A stretch of 64,000 nt of DNA from an uncultured Clostridium sp. (GTDB taxonomy: Bacteria > Bacillota > Clostridia > TANB77 > CAG-508): the NCBI GenBank assembly GCA_930989765.1, contig CAKNNA010000002.1:26000-89999 (forward strand), read 5' to 3'. The notes beneath the pieces are model-generated. The model was not told the DNA's origin and ran no database searches. It worked only from the letters and a program-made list of their open reading frames with translations. Positions 17,266 to 26,961 of this stretch are shown in pieces; positions within the stretch are counted from its first letter, which is position 1, and each line of letters opens with the position of its first letter. The position numbers and the translations under genes were made by a program.

Positions 17266-18501
17266 TTAATTATCAATAATACTATGTATATTTTCAAGCT
17301 CAATTTTTAAAGTATTATATAAATCAGTACTAATAGCAGATTTATTACCACTTTCATATTCTTGTATTGCACTATTTATATCAATAAGTTTAAATTTATG
17401 CACACCAACCTTAGAGTTTTTATAAATATAAATAGGAGTATAAGAAACTTCATCAATTTTTAAACCATTTTCAAAATCATAAGTAAGAGACAAATTCAAA
17501 ATAATAGAATTTCTAGTATTTTTATAATTTTGGTCAGCCGTAAAATTACCTAAAGCATAAGAAACAAAACAAGTTTTAATAGAGCCATCTTTCATAGTAA
17601 CTTCCCTTGTCTCAAAAGGCTGAATAACATGAGGATGATTACCAATAATAATATCAACTCCTTCAGTAAACAAAAAATCAGCCAAATTTTCTTGCTCAGA
17701 ATTTGAAGAAGTAGAATACTCAGTCCCCCAATGCATGCAAGCCACAATAACATTAGCACCTTCAGTTTTTGCAGTATTAATCTGTGATGAAATAAGCTCT
17801 TTATCAATCAAATTCACACAAAAATCTTTACCAGAAGGAATAGGAATACCATTTGTACCATATGTATAATTAAGAAAAGCAATTTTTACATCATCAATAA
17901 CTTTATATAAAATTTTAGATTGCTCATCTAAAGTTTTATAAGTACCAAGATGCGAAAGACCATTTTCATCTAAAACATCAATAGTCCTAGATAAGCCAGA
18001 AAAGCCATAATCTAAACAATGATTACCAGCAGTAGAAACAATATCAATTCCAACATTTTTAATAGCAGAAGCTAAGCTATCAGGAGTATTAAACCTAGGG
18101 TAATTACTATACCCAATACTCTCTCCGGCAAAAGAAGTCTCTAAACTACAAAGTGTAATATCAGCAGGTTCAATATACTTTTTAACATCATCAAAAACAT
18201 AATTAAAATCATAAGTACCATTATAACTATTATAAGCATCAAAATATTGAGTATTATGACACAAAATATCACCAGTAGCAACCAAATTAAAACTAACAGG
18301 TTGCTTTTTTTCAATATCAGAATCAATTAAAACATCATTAGAAGAATTTCCAAAACTATTAGAATCAGCCAAATTATTATTTAAAGAATTATCATTTACA
18401 AAAAAATTAGAAAAATCAAAAAAATTTATAAAAACAAGAAAAAGAACAATAACTAAAAATAAAACAACCAAAAAAACTCTTTTAAACTTAGAAACTTTCA
18501 T
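17266..18501 (-). CDS. CapA/PgsA-like family protein (metallophosphatase fold)
   Basis: 411 residues. N-terminal membrane anchor (VFLVVLFLVIVLFLVFINFF), Ser/Asn-rich linker, then the CapA domain starting with FNLVATGDILCH, followed by SLETSFAG, STAGNHCLDYG, and IIGNHPHVIQPFE, which are the metal-binding blocks of the family. Members act in poly-gamma-glutamate or other envelope polymer work, but no pgsBC partners are near, so the substrate is unknown. ATG behind GGGGAGG. Confidence 0.85.
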   Translation of the reverse strand: MKVSKFKRVFLVVLFLVIVLFLVFINFFDFSNFFVNDNSLNNNLADSNSFGNSSNDVLIDSDIEKKQPVSFNLVATGDILCHNTQYFDAYNSYNGTYDFNYVFDDVKKYIEPADITLCSLETSFAGESIGYSNYPRFNTPDSLASAIKNVGIDIVSTAGNHCLDYGFSGLSRTIDVLDENGLSHLGTYKTLDEQSKILYKVIDDVKIAFLNYTYGTNGIPIPSGKDFCVNLIDKELISSQINTAKTEGANVIVACMHWGTEYSTSSNSEQENLADFLFTEGVDIIIGNHPHVIQPFETREVTMKDGSIKTCFVSYALGNFTADQNYKNTRNSIILNLSLTYDFENGLKIDEVSYTPIYIYKNSKVGVHKFKLIDINSAIQEYESGNKSAISTDLYNTLKIELENIHSIIDN

Positions 18502-18681
18502 AAAAACCTCCCCAAAACATATATTTAATCAAAATTTACCATAATAAAAAAATTTTTTCAATATAAGAATAAAAAAAACAAAAATGAACAAAATAATACA
18601 AAATAAACAATAAATTAATAAACAAAAATTAATTTAAATAAACACAAATTATGTATAAAAAGCGAAAGGAAGGAGAAAAAA

Positions 18682-18870
18682 ATGAAAGTTATAGATAAAA
18701 TAGCATTAGTGCTAATTATAATAGGTGCAATAAATTGGGGGCTAATAGCACTATTTGAATTTGACTTAGTAGCAACACTATTTGGAGAAATGTCAATGAT
18801 ATCAAGAATAGTTTATGGACTAGTAGGATTATCAGGATTATGGGGAATCAAATTATTATTTGATGACTAA
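18682..18870 (+). CDS. DUF378 small membrane protein
   Basis: 62 residues, two membrane helices with IGAINWGLIALFEFDLVATLFG and YGLVGLSGLWGI, the exact pattern of DUF378 proteins. Function unknown in the family. ATG follows GGAAGGAG. Stands alone between capA (opposite strand) and the ABC-F gene. Confidence 0.88.
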   Translation: MKVIDKIALVLIIIGAINWGLIALFEFDLVATLFGEMSMISRIVYGLVGLSGLWGIKLLFDD

Positions 18871-18871
18871 T

Positions 18872-18971
18872 GGTTAATCAGGGACAGGTCCCGAGTGACC
18901 AAAAATGGTTAATCGGGACCTGTCCCCAATTAACCATTTTTGGTCAGTCGGGACCTGTCCCCAATTAACCA
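18872..18971. repeat. Palindromic repeat cluster GGGACCTGTCCCC
   Basis: Two direct copies of cgggacctgtccccaattaacca, plus ggttaat and gaccaaaaatgg segments in inverted order, so the 100 bases can fold several ways. The core gggacctgtcccc is itself palindromic. It directly follows the DUF378 stop. Confidence 0.8.
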
Positions 18972-18987
18972 AATCCCAAACAAAGCA

Positions 18988-19016
18988 TTGCAAATAAAGC
19001 GAAAATAGTGTATAAT
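18988..19016 (+). promoter_or_regulatory. Promoter for the ABC-F gene
   Basis: TTGCAA, 17-base spacer, TATAAT, about 25 bases before the AAGGAGG of the next gene. Confidence 0.65.
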
Positions 19017-19052
19017 ACCAAAAGTAAAAAACATATCGCAAGGAGGAAGTAA

Positions 19053-20636
19053 ATGTTAAGTGCAAATGGAGTTACAGTAAGATTTGGAAAGAGAGTTTTA
19101 TTTGAAGATGTTAATATAAAATTTACAAAAGGTAATTGCTACGGAATTATTGGTGCAAATGGAGCTGGAAAGTCTACATTTTTAAAAGTTTTATCAGGGG
19201 AAATAGAGCCAAGTAAAGGTGATGTTACACTTGATAAAGGAGAAAGATTATCTATTTTAAAACAAGACCACTTTGCTTATGAAGATTATACAGTTATGGA
19301 CACAGTTTTAATGGGAAATAAAGAACTTTATGATATCATGAAAGAAAAAGAAGCAATATATGCTAAACCAGATTTTTCTGAAGAAGATGGTATGAAAGCT
19401 GCAAAGCTTGAAGAGAGGTTTCAAGAGTTAGATGGTTGGAATGCAGAATCAGATGCTGCAATGATCTTAAATGATTTAGGAATTATACCAGATACACACT
19501 ATAAATATATGAAAGAAATTGAAGCAAGGGAAAAAGTTAAAGTATTACTTGCACAAAGTTTATTTGGAAATCCAGATGTATTATTATTAGATGAGCCAAC
19601 AAATGACTTAGATTTAAAAAGTATAAATTGGCTACAAGAATTTTTAATGAACTATGAAAATACAGTAATTGTTGTATCACATGATAGATATTTTTTAAAT
19701 AAAGTTTGTACATATATAGCAGATGTTGATTTTGGAAAAATAAAAGTATATCCTGGAAACTATGACTTCTGGTATGAATCAAGTCAGCTTGCATTAAAAC
19801 AAGCAAGAGAGCAAAACAAGAAAAAAGAAGAGAAAATTAAAGAATTACAAGACTTTATAGCAAGGTTTAGTGCAAATGCCTCAAAATCTAAGCAAGCAAC
19901 TTCAAGAAAGAAAACATTAGAAAAAATAGAGCTAGAAGAAATAAAACCATCAAATAGAAAATATCCATATGTAGACTTCAAACCAGATAGAGAGCCAGGA
20001 AAAGAAATTTTACAAGTAAAAAATATTTCAAAAACAATAGATGGAGTAAAATTACTAAATAAAGTTTCATTTACAGTAAAAGAAGGAAATAAAATAGCAT
20101 TTTTAGCAGAAAATGAACTTGCCAAAACAGTATTATTTCAAATAATTGCAGGAGAAATAGAACCTGACGAAGGAAATTTAATATGGGGAACAACAATTAC
20201 AAAAGACTACTTCCCAAAAGATAATAATTATTTATTTGAAACAGATGAAAATATAACAGACTGGCTTAGAAAATACTCAAAAGACCCAGATGAAACATAT
20301 GTAAGAAGCTTTTTAGGAAGAATGCTATTTTCAGGAGATGAAGCTTTAAAAGAAGTAAAAGTTTTATCTGGAGGAGAAAAAGTAAGATGTGTACTTTCTA
20401 AAATGATGCTTTCAGGAGCAAATTTCTTAATTTTTGATGAGCCAACAAACCACTTAGATATGGAAAGCATAACAGCTGTAAATGAAGGAATGAAAAAATT
20501 TATTGGAAATATTTTATTTACATCACATGACCATGAACTAATGCAAACTGTAGCAAATAGAATTATTGATATAAAAGAAAATGGTGAAATAATTGACAAA
20601 GAATGCACATATAACGAATATTTAGGAGTTGAGTAA
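19053..20636 (+). CDS. ABC-F ATPase, YkpA-like, with one complete ATP site
   Basis: 527 residues, two ABC domains joined by a charged helical linker (about 240-310). Domain 1 has an intact Walker A (GANGAGKSTFLK) and LLLDEPTNDLD, but its signature is MKEIEAREKVKVLLA instead of LSGGE. Domain 2 has an altered Walker A (LAENELAKTVLF) and an intact signature (VLSGGEKVRC) plus LIFDEPTNHLD. Thus one composite ATP site is complete and one is degenerate. I recall the YkpA branch of soluble ABC-F proteins looking like this. ABC-F proteins act on ribosomes. ATG behind AAGGAGG; the GNAT gene follows with a two-base gap. Confidence 0.88.
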   Translation: MLSANGVTVRFGKRVLFEDVNIKFTKGNCYGIIGANGAGKSTFLKVLSGEIEPSKGDVTLDKGERLSILKQDHFAYEDYTVMDTVLMGNKELYDIMKEKEAIYAKPDFSEEDGMKAAKLEERFQELDGWNAESDAAMILNDLGIIPDTHYKYMKEIEAREKVKVLLAQSLFGNPDVLLLDEPTNDLDLKSINWLQEFLMNYENTVIVVSHDRYFLNKVCTYIADVDFGKIKVYPGNYDFWYESSQLALKQAREQNKKKEEKIKELQDFIARFSANASKSKQATSRKKTLEKIELEEIKPSNRKYPYVDFKPDREPGKEILQVKNISKTIDGVKLLNKVSFTVKEGNKIAFLAENELAKTVLFQIIAGEIEPDEGNLIWGTTITKDYFPKDNNYLFETDENITDWLRKYSKDPDETYVRSFLGRMLFSGDEALKEVKVLSGGEKVRCVLSKMMLSGANFLIFDEPTNHLDMESITAVNEGMKKFIGNILFTSHDHELMQTVANRIIDIKENGEIIDKECTYNEYLGVE

Positions 20637-20637
20637 A

Positions 20638-21204
20638 TTGCTAAAAAAAGTAAAAATACAAGAATTTAAAGATTTATACAGAAAACATATTGTAAAAGAC
20701 TTTCCAAAAACAGAAAGACCAAATTTAAAAGGATTTAGAAGAAGAATATTAAAAAATAATGAACAAGTATTTATTTTTGAAGAAAACGAAATAAAAAAAG
20801 GATATTGCTTAGCATCAGAAATAGGAGAATATATACTAGTCACATTTTTAGCAGTATATAAAGAAAATAGAGGTCAAGGCATAGGAACAAAAATATTAAA
20901 AGAACTAAAAGAAAAATACGAAAACAAAAAAGGAATTCTACTTGAAGTAGAAAACCCAGATTTTGCAGAAAATGATAAAGAAAAAGAAATACAACTAAAA
21001 AGAATCAAATTTTATGAAAAATCAAAATTTGAAATTGTACCAAACTTAAATATAAAACTATTTTTTGTTAATTTTAAAATTATGATTTATCAAGCACAAA
21101 AACAAAAAATCGAAAAAGAAGAAATTATAGATAGTTTATATAAATACTATCAAAAAAATATAGGGAAAAAAATATTTGAATTTATGCAAGTTGAAACAAA
21201 GTAA
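20638..21204 (+). CDS. GNAT-family acetyltransferase
   Basis: 188 residues. Central block ILVTFLAVYKENRGQGIGTKILKELKEKY is the acetyl-CoA site (Q/RxxGxG/A) of GNAT enzymes; VENPDFAENDKEKEIQLKRIKFYEK follows as usual. The substrate is unknown. I chose TTG at 20638, directly after the ABC-F stop and nine bases from TAGGAG; the track's TTG at 20629 lies on the ribosome site. Cotranscribed with the ABC-F gene. Confidence 0.82.
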   Translation: MLKKVKIQEFKDLYRKHIVKDFPKTERPNLKGFRRRILKNNEQVFIFEENEIKKGYCLASEIGEYILVTFLAVYKENRGQGIGTKILKELKEKYENKKGILLEVENPDFAENDKEKEIQLKRIKFYEKSKFEIVPNLNIKLFFVNFKIMIYQAQKQKIEKEEIIDSLYKYYQKNIGKKIFEFMQVETK

Positions 21205-21234
21205 AAATATACGAAAAAAGTAAATAAAAAATAT

Positions 21235-21263
21235 TTGACTAAAATACTAGGGATTGTTATAAT
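21235..21263 (+). promoter_or_regulatory. Promoter for tex
   Basis: TTGACT, 17-base spacer, TATAAT. Expected start point near 21270. Confidence 0.75.
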
Positions 21264-21290
21264 AGGACTGTGAAAACACAGTTCTTTTTT
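21264..21290 (+). terminator. Intrinsic terminator of the ABC-F/GNAT operon
   Basis: Nine-pair hairpin aggactgtg / cacagttct with an aaaa loop and a six-T run. Because the tex transcript should start inside its 5' arm, it most likely ends upstream transcripts rather than attenuating tex. Confidence 0.7.
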
Positions 21291-21321
21291 AAAGAAAATA
21301 AAACAAGAAAGGAAAACCAAA

Positions 21322-23505
21322 ATGGATAAAATAATAAATCAAATTGCAGAAGAATTAAATATAAAAGAAAAACAAGTAGAATCAGCAGTAAAACTAATAG
21401 ATGAAGGAAACACAATACCATTTATAGCACGTTACAGAAAAGAAGTAACAGGAGGCCTAAGTGACGAAACTCTAAGAGATCTAGGGGAAAGACTAAACTA
21501 CTTAAGAAACCTAGAAACCAGAAAAGAAGAAATAATAAAATCAATAGATGAGCAAGGAAAACTAACAGACGAAATCTTACAAGCAGTCGCAATAGCAAAA
21601 ACACTAGCAGAAGCAGAAGATATATATAGACCATACAAACAAAAGAAAAAAACAAGAGCAACAGTTGCAAAAGCAAAAGGACTAGAGCCTTTAGCGAATA
21701 TAATATTAGAACAAAAAGAAACAAAACCAATTGAAGAAATTGCAAAAGAGTATATAAATATAGAAAAGCTTTCAGAAGAAGACATAAAAAACAAAGACAA
21801 AGTAGTAAAAACTGCAGAAGAAGCAATCACAGGAGCATTAGACATAATTGCAGAAGACATATCAGACAATGCAAAATACAGAAAAGAAATAAAAAGGCTA
21901 TGCTACAAAGAAGCACAAATAGTAACAAAAGCAAGCAAAGAAGAAGAAAAATCAAACTATGAAATGTACTATGAATACAAAGAGAGAGTAAAATACATAC
22001 CAAGCCACAGAATTCTAGCAATAAACAGAGGAGAAAAAGAAGAATTCTTAAAAGTAAAAATAGAAAAACCAGAAGAAAAAATATTAGAATATATGGAAAA
22101 AGACATAATAAAAGGAGACACCCAATTTACTGAAATGCTAAAAAGCACAATACAAGACAGCTTCAAAAGACTAATAGAGCCATCAATAGACAGAGAAATA
22201 AGGGGAGACCTAACAGAAAGAGCAGAAGACAAAGCAATAAAAGTATTTGGTCAAAACTCAAAACAACTATTACTTGGAGCTCCAATAAAAGGAAAAACAG
22301 TAATGGGGTTTGACCCAGCATACAGAACAGGATGCAAAATAGCAATAATAGACGAAACAGGAAAACTATTAGACTACACAACAGTATACCCAACAGAGCC
22401 ACAAAATGATGTAGAAGGAGCAAAAAAAGAATTACTAAAACTAATAGAAAAAGACAAAGTAGACATGATAGCAATAGGAAATGGAACTGCATCAAGAGAA
22501 TCAGAAATGTTTGTCGCAGATATGATAAAAGAATCACCAAGAACAATACAATATGTAATAGTAAGTGAAGCAGGAGCATCAGTATATTCTGCCTCAAAAC
22601 TTGCAACAGAAGAATACCCAGACATAAATGTATCAATAAGAGGAGCGATATCAATAGCAAGAAGGCTTCAAGACCCACTAGCAGAACTTGTAAAAATAGA
22701 CCCAAAAGCAATTGGAGTTGGACAATACCAACACGATGTAAATCAAAAAAAGCTACAAGAAAGCCTAACAGGAGTTGTAGAAGACAGTGTAAACAAAGTA
22801 GGAGTAGATGTAAACACAGCAACACCATCATTACTTTCATATGTATCAGGAATAAATATGACAATAGCAAAAAACATAGTAAAATATAGAGACGAAAATG
22901 GAAAACTAAAAAACAGAAAACAATTACTAAAAGTCCCAAAATTAGGGAAAGTAGCATTTGAACAATGTGCAGGATTCCTAAGAATCCTAGATGGAGATAA
23001 TCCTTTAGAAATAACCGCAGTACACCCAGAAAGCTATGAACCAACAGAAAAACTACTAAAAAATCTAGGATTTAACAAAGAAGATTTAAAAAGCAAAGAA
23101 AAACTAGCAGATTTAAGAGAAAAACTAAAACAAGTGGATATTAAAAAAACAGCACAAGAACTAGAAATAGGAGAAATGACTTTGCAAGACATAATCTCAG
23201 AACTATCAAAACCAGGAAGAGACCCACGTGAAGACATGCCAAAACCAATTTTAAGACAAGATGTATTAAAACTAGAAGACCTAAAAGAAGGAATGATTTT
23301 AACAGGGACAGTAAGAAATGTAATAGACTTCGGAGCATTTGTAGATATAGGAGTAAAACATGATGGGCTAGTCCATATTTCAGAAATGAGTGATAAATTT
23401 ATAAAAAATCCATCAGATGTAGTTTCAGTAGGGGATATTGTCAAGGTAAAAGTTATAAAAATTGATAAAGAAAGACAAAAAGTAGGACTTTCTATGAAAG
23501 TATAG
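21322..23505 (+). CDS. tex: Tex RNA-binding transcription factor
   Basis: 727 residues, the usual Tex length. N-terminal helical Tex domain (IPFIARYRKEVTGGLSDETLRDL), YqgF-like RNase H fold (VMGFDPAYRTGCKIAIID, about 330), helix-hairpin-helix region (GVDVNTATPSLLSYVSGI... NRKQLLKVPKLGKVAFEQCAGFLRI), and a C-terminal S1 domain (GMILTGTVRNVIDFGAFVDIGVKHDGLVHISEM). Tex proteins bind nucleic acid and influence transcription and stress tolerance. Own promoter upstream, terminator downstream. Codon use here is strongly A-ending and C-rich third bases for Asn/Lys neighbours, like smc. Confidence 0.95.
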   Translation: MDKIINQIAEELNIKEKQVESAVKLIDEGNTIPFIARYRKEVTGGLSDETLRDLGERLNYLRNLETRKEEIIKSIDEQGKLTDEILQAVAIAKTLAEAEDIYRPYKQKKKTRATVAKAKGLEPLANIILEQKETKPIEEIAKEYINIEKLSEEDIKNKDKVVKTAEEAITGALDIIAEDISDNAKYRKEIKRLCYKEAQIVTKASKEEEKSNYEMYYEYKERVKYIPSHRILAINRGEKEEFLKVKIEKPEEKILEYMEKDIIKGDTQFTEMLKSTIQDSFKRLIEPSIDREIRGDLTERAEDKAIKVFGQNSKQLLLGAPIKGKTVMGFDPAYRTGCKIAIIDETGKLLDYTTVYPTEPQNDVEGAKKELLKLIEKDKVDMIAIGNGTASRESEMFVADMIKESPRTIQYVIVSEAGASVYSASKLATEEYPDINVSIRGAISIARRLQDPLAELVKIDPKAIGVGQYQHDVNQKKLQESLTGVVEDSVNKVGVDVNTATPSLLSYVSGINMTIAKNIVKYRDENGKLKNRKQLLKVPKLGKVAFEQCAGFLRILDGDNPLEITAVHPESYEPTEKLLKNLGFNKEDLKSKEKLADLREKLKQVDIKKTAQELEIGEMTLQDIISELSKPGRDPREDMPKPILRQDVLKLEDLKEGMILTGTVRNVIDFGAFVDIGVKHDGLVHISEMSDKFIKNPSDVVSVGDIVKVKVIKIDKERQKVGLSMKV

Positions 23506-23555
23506 ACATTACCGTTCCCACTAGCACTTTAGTAAATTAATTATTATATTAATAA

Positions 23556-23599
23556 AAAAAAACAAATGATACATATAAAAAAGAATCATTTGTTTTTTT
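23556..23599. terminator. Bidirectional terminator between tex and the HD-GYP regulator
   Basis: Stem aaaaacaaatgat / atcatttgttttttt with T runs readable on both strands, between two convergent genes. Confidence 0.8.
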
Positions 23600-23620
23600 A
23601 AATTTGTTTTTTTTAATATA

Positions 23621-24682
23621 TTAATATTTCTTTTGAATTTCCTCAATCTCATCAAAATGATTTTCTAAAATGTCAATAAAAACATCATCAATACTAGGAT
23701 CAAACTGAGTACCTCTACCCCTCATAAATTCAGATAATATTTTTTCTTTTGGTAAAGAATCACGATAAGCCCTACGAGAAGACATAGCATCAAAACTATC
23801 TGCAATAGAAGCAATACGAGCTAAATAAGGAATATCTTCTCCAACAAGCCCACTTGGATAGCCTCTTCCATCATATCTTTCATGATGATGTTCAACTATT
23901 GGCAAAATATCTTTAAAAATAGTTGCATTAGAAAGAATATGTACACCAATATTTGGATGTTGTTTTATTTGAGAATATTCATCATCAGTTAGTTTGTCTG
24001 CCTTTTGCAAAATACTATCAGGCACACCAATTTTTCCAATATCATGAAATAAACCACCAATTCTTAAAGTATTTAAATCCTGCTCAGATAAACCTAACTT
24101 TTTACCAATTAAAACAGAAATTTCTGAGACCCTATCAGAATGACCCCTTGTATAAATATCTTTTGCCTCTATAGTATATCTCAAAGTCTCAATAGACTCT
24201 AAATAAGCATGTTCTAATTTTTCATATGTATCAGTTAATTGACTATTAATTTTTCTAATTTGATTCATTTGTTCAATTGATTTAATACCAGATTCAATCA
24301 AAAGTAACAATTGATCAAACTTATCACTTTTCTCACAATAACCTTGAATATCTAATCTTTTAATAGTTTCAAGTGGAGGAGCCAAATCTTTATGCCCTGT
24401 TAGTAATAAAATATATAAATCTTTATTAAATTTACGAATCTCTTCTACGACCTGATCCCCATGGAATGGAGTCATAATAAAGTCTAGAATCATCAAGTCA
24501 AAATGCTGCTTTTTTACAAGCTCAATTGCTTTCATAGGGTCAGTAACACCTGTAAAGTTATAACCTGAACGTTTTAAGAAAATTGATAAAGAATCAACAA
24601 TTCCTTCTTCATCATCGACAGCTATAATGTTATATTTAGCATTTTCGACATTTTCTGACATATTTTGAACGCCCTTTCTCAT
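23621..24682 (-). CDS. Response regulator with HD-GYP output domain
   Basis: 353 residues. Receiver domain about 16-130 with the acidic pair (VDDEEG), phosphoacceptor in MILDFIMTP and LLTG. After a coiled linker, an HD-GYP domain: HSDRVSEISVLIG, GLFHDIGKIGVPD (HD), HHHERYDGRGYPSGL (GYP), and SIADSFDAMSSRRAYR. HD-GYP domains hydrolyse cyclic di-GMP, so this links a sensor to second-messenger breakdown. The metal ligands appear present. ATG behind GGAGGTC. The cognate sensor is probably the histidine kinase gene just upstream in the same direction. Confidence 0.93.
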   Translation of the reverse strand: MRKGVQNMSENVENAKYNIIAVDDEEGIVDSLSIFLKRSGYNFTGVTDPMKAIELVKKQHFDLMILDFIMTPFHGDQVVEEIRKFNKDLYILLLTGHKDLAPPLETIKRLDIQGYCEKSDKFDQLLLLIESGIKSIEQMNQIRKINSQLTDTYEKLEHAYLESIETLRYTIEAKDIYTRGHSDRVSEISVLIGKKLGLSEQDLNTLRIGGLFHDIGKIGVPDSILQKADKLTDDEYSQIKQHPNIGVHILSNATIFKDILPIVEHHHERYDGRGYPSGLVGEDIPYLARIASIADSFDAMSSRRAYRDSLPKEKILSEFMRGRGTQFDPSIDDVFIDILENHFDEIEEIQKKY

Positions 24683-24770
24683 AATCTGACCTCCATTATT
24701 AAATTTATAGTTATTATATAGATAAGTTCAACAAAAATCAAGTATTTTCGACAATTTTTATTGTCCATTT

Positions 24771-24896
24771 GGGTATCCATTTGGGGACGTCCATTTGTGT
24801 CCATTTGGGGACAGTTACATTTTGGACATTTTGCCAAAAACTGTTAATAACAAATTCTAACAAAATGTCCAAAATGTAACTGTCCCCAAATGGACA
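24771..24896. repeat. Palindromic repeat with 36-bp perfect arms (GGGGACAG core)
   Basis: 24798-24833 and 24861-24896 are perfect reverse complements (tgtccatttggggacagtta...). Three further partial copies of the ccatttgggga unit lie at 24771-24797. It abuts the stop codon of the histidine kinase gene, so it sits in the transcript between the kinase and its regulator. Confidence 0.85.
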
Positions 24897-26939
24897 TTAA
24901 TTATTAATCAAAGGTATAATAATATAAAATGTTGTTCCTTCACCTTTTTTACTATCAAATTTAATATCACCACCAAAGTGAGCCTTTATAGTAGAATATG
25001 ACATATATAAACCTAAACCAGTGCCATTTTTACCTTTTGTTGTAACCATCTCACTAAATAGCTTTGATTTTACATTTTCATCAAGTCCTGTTGCATAATC
25101 TCTAACCACAATTATTAAATTATTATTTTCATCTTTAGAAACTGATAAATCAATATTTTGCTCTGTTTTACCTTCATAAGCTTGAATAGAATTAGAAATC
25201 ATATTATTTATAACTTGTACTAAACTATTTATATCACCATGTAATATTGTATGATTATCTACATTAATAGAAACATTCAAATATATTAAAGCATTTTTTA
25301 ATTCATGTTTCATTAAAATATTAACTCTTTTAATTAATTCTTCTATATCAAAGGTAATATTATCAGCTTCAGAAAGTGTTACTGCTTGTCCTTTTACGGC
25401 TGTTATAACATCAGACATATAACTTGTATAATCTTTAACCTTTTCAAGCCAAGAGTCCATATCTTTTGCAATTTCATGATGGTCAGTAGAAGTTACTTGA
25501 GGATCATCAATAGAAGAATCATATTCAGAAACTAAATCCTTTAAACCTTCAACAGCACCAGAAATAGACATTATAGGAGTTTTTAAGTTATGTGCTATTC
25601 CACCAATTAATTGACCAAGGGAAGCCAAGCGTTCTTTTTCCATAAGCATACTCTGGTTTTCATGAATTTTTTCTATATTTTTAATAGTTAATTCTTGAAT
25701 TTTATTGTAATAATATGATAAGTCACCAAATTCATCATTAGAAACGATAGGTAATATTCTATTTTTATCTTGTGATTCTGCATCTAGAATATCTTTTAAA
25801 CTTGCAGTTGTCTTAATTAAATTATTTGATATATTTCTAGACCAAATATATAATAATATAGAATATACTACTAAAATTATAAGTATCAATTCAAAATAAT
25901 AAATAAGTAATTCAGAATCTATAACAGGATATTTAAAACCAAAATACCAAGTATTGCCTTGAGAATCTTTCATATCAACAGTATAAAGTTGTTCATCTAC
26001 ACCAAAAGCTTCGTAAAGAATACCACCTGTTTTTTCATAAAAGAAATCCCTATATTTCAAAACAAAATCACTTATAGATCCATTAGGATTAGAAACATAT
26101 ATTTCTTCATCATTTGGAGTTATTATAAAATAATAATCAGAACTTGATTGTAAAGGAATTGAAGATAAAATGTCTTTTAATCCTTCAAGAGAAACATCTT
26201 CAGTATCAATTTTTGCCATTTCTATATAAGCCTTGTAGTAATTAGCAGTTGCAAAACCCTCTTGTTGTACAGCCTTTGAATATCCAATTAAAGAAATTAC
26301 AATTAAAATAACAGTAATAAATGGAATCATCTGAAATAGCAAATTTTGAGAATTTGTTATACGATATCCAATATTTTTTTCATATGTTTTGCAAACATCA
26401 TAAGTAGATAATATAACACTATAAAGCATTTTTTGAGTTCCTATTAATAAAATCATAGAAATAATAGAAGCTATAACTATAATCATTAAAGTAAACTTCA
26501 ATATAGCAAAAGACGAAACAAGCATAATAAAATTAAATAAAATACCAATTGCAATTATTAAAATCATTTGTACAAAAAATACTTTATATGGAATATTTAT
26601 ACAATCTCTTCTAACATCTCTAATTTCAGAATATGATATTTTTTTATTTGAGTAATATTTTTGTAGATACTTAAAAATCCTTTTCATTAAAACAAAAAAT
26701 GATAAAGTATGTAAAAATACACACAATACATAAGCAATCATATATTGCTGAATATGTGTAAGTTCAGGCAACTCTTTTTGAAAAGCAATTGTCTCTGAAT
26801 AAGGCGGAAAGTTTTGAACAAGAGGCATTATATAATACACCAAACATACGGCAACAGCATCTACAACTAAAACCATTAGTAAAAACTTAAGTTTAAAATT
26901 TGTTACTTTCTTTTTTACATTATTTGTTTCTTTAACCAA
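24897..26939 (-). CDS. Membrane sensor histidine kinase
   Basis: About 680 residues. N-terminal region with roughly six membrane helices, an extracellular sensor segment (about 240-340), one more membrane helix (LIYYFELILIILVVYSILLYIW), a HAMP-like segment, then the dimerisation domain with phosphoacceptor His in GGIAHNLKTPIMS, and the ATPase domain with NNMISNSIQAY (N box) and GTGLGLYMSYSTI (G2 box). The track's ATG directly touches AAAGGAG; the TTG three codons on has better spacing, so I start there. Lies 13-22 bases after the NRPS gene and before the HD-GYP regulator: likely one regulon. Confidence 0.9.
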   Translation of the reverse strand: MVKETNNVKKKVTNFKLKFLLMVLVVDAVAVCLVYYIMPLVQNFPPYSETIAFQKELPELTHIQQYMIAYVLCVFLHTLSFFVLMKRIFKYLQKYYSNKKISYSEIRDVRRDCINIPYKVFFVQMILIIAIGILFNFIMLVSSFAILKFTLMIIVIASIISMILLIGTQKMLYSVILSTYDVCKTYEKNIGYRITNSQNLLFQMIPFITVILIVISLIGYSKAVQQEGFATANYYKAYIEMAKIDTEDVSLEGLKDILSSIPLQSSSDYYFIITPNDEEIYVSNPNGSISDFVLKYRDFFYEKTGGILYEAFGVDEQLYTVDMKDSQGNTWYFGFKYPVIDSELLIYYFELILIILVVYSILLYIWSRNISNNLIKTTASLKDILDAESQDKNRILPIVSNDEFGDLSYYYNKIQELTIKNIEKIHENQSMLMEKERLASLGQLIGGIAHNLKTPIMSISGAVEGLKDLVSEYDSSIDDPQVTSTDHHEIAKDMDSWLEKVKDYTSYMSDVITAVKGQAVTLSEADNITFDIEELIKRVNILMKHELKNALIYLNVSINVDNHTILHGDINSLVQVINNMISNSIQAYEGKTEQNIDLSVSKDENNNLIIVVRDYATGLDENVKSKLFSEMVTTKGKNGTGLGLYMSYSTIKAHFGGDIKFDSKKGEGTTFYIIIPLINN

Positions 26940-26961
26940 GTTTAACATCTCCTTTGTAATT

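Noticed and set aside
18874-19065. ORF on the minus strand over the GGGACCTGTCCCC repeat
   Set aside because: Made of repeat sequence only.
21264-21290. Attenuator in the tex leader
   Set aside because: The predicted start point lies inside the hairpin's 5' arm, so it more likely terminates the upstream operon.
22163-23044. 293-residue antisense ORF in tex
   Set aside because: Leu/Val/Phe-rich shadow of the A-rich tex sequence; no domain.
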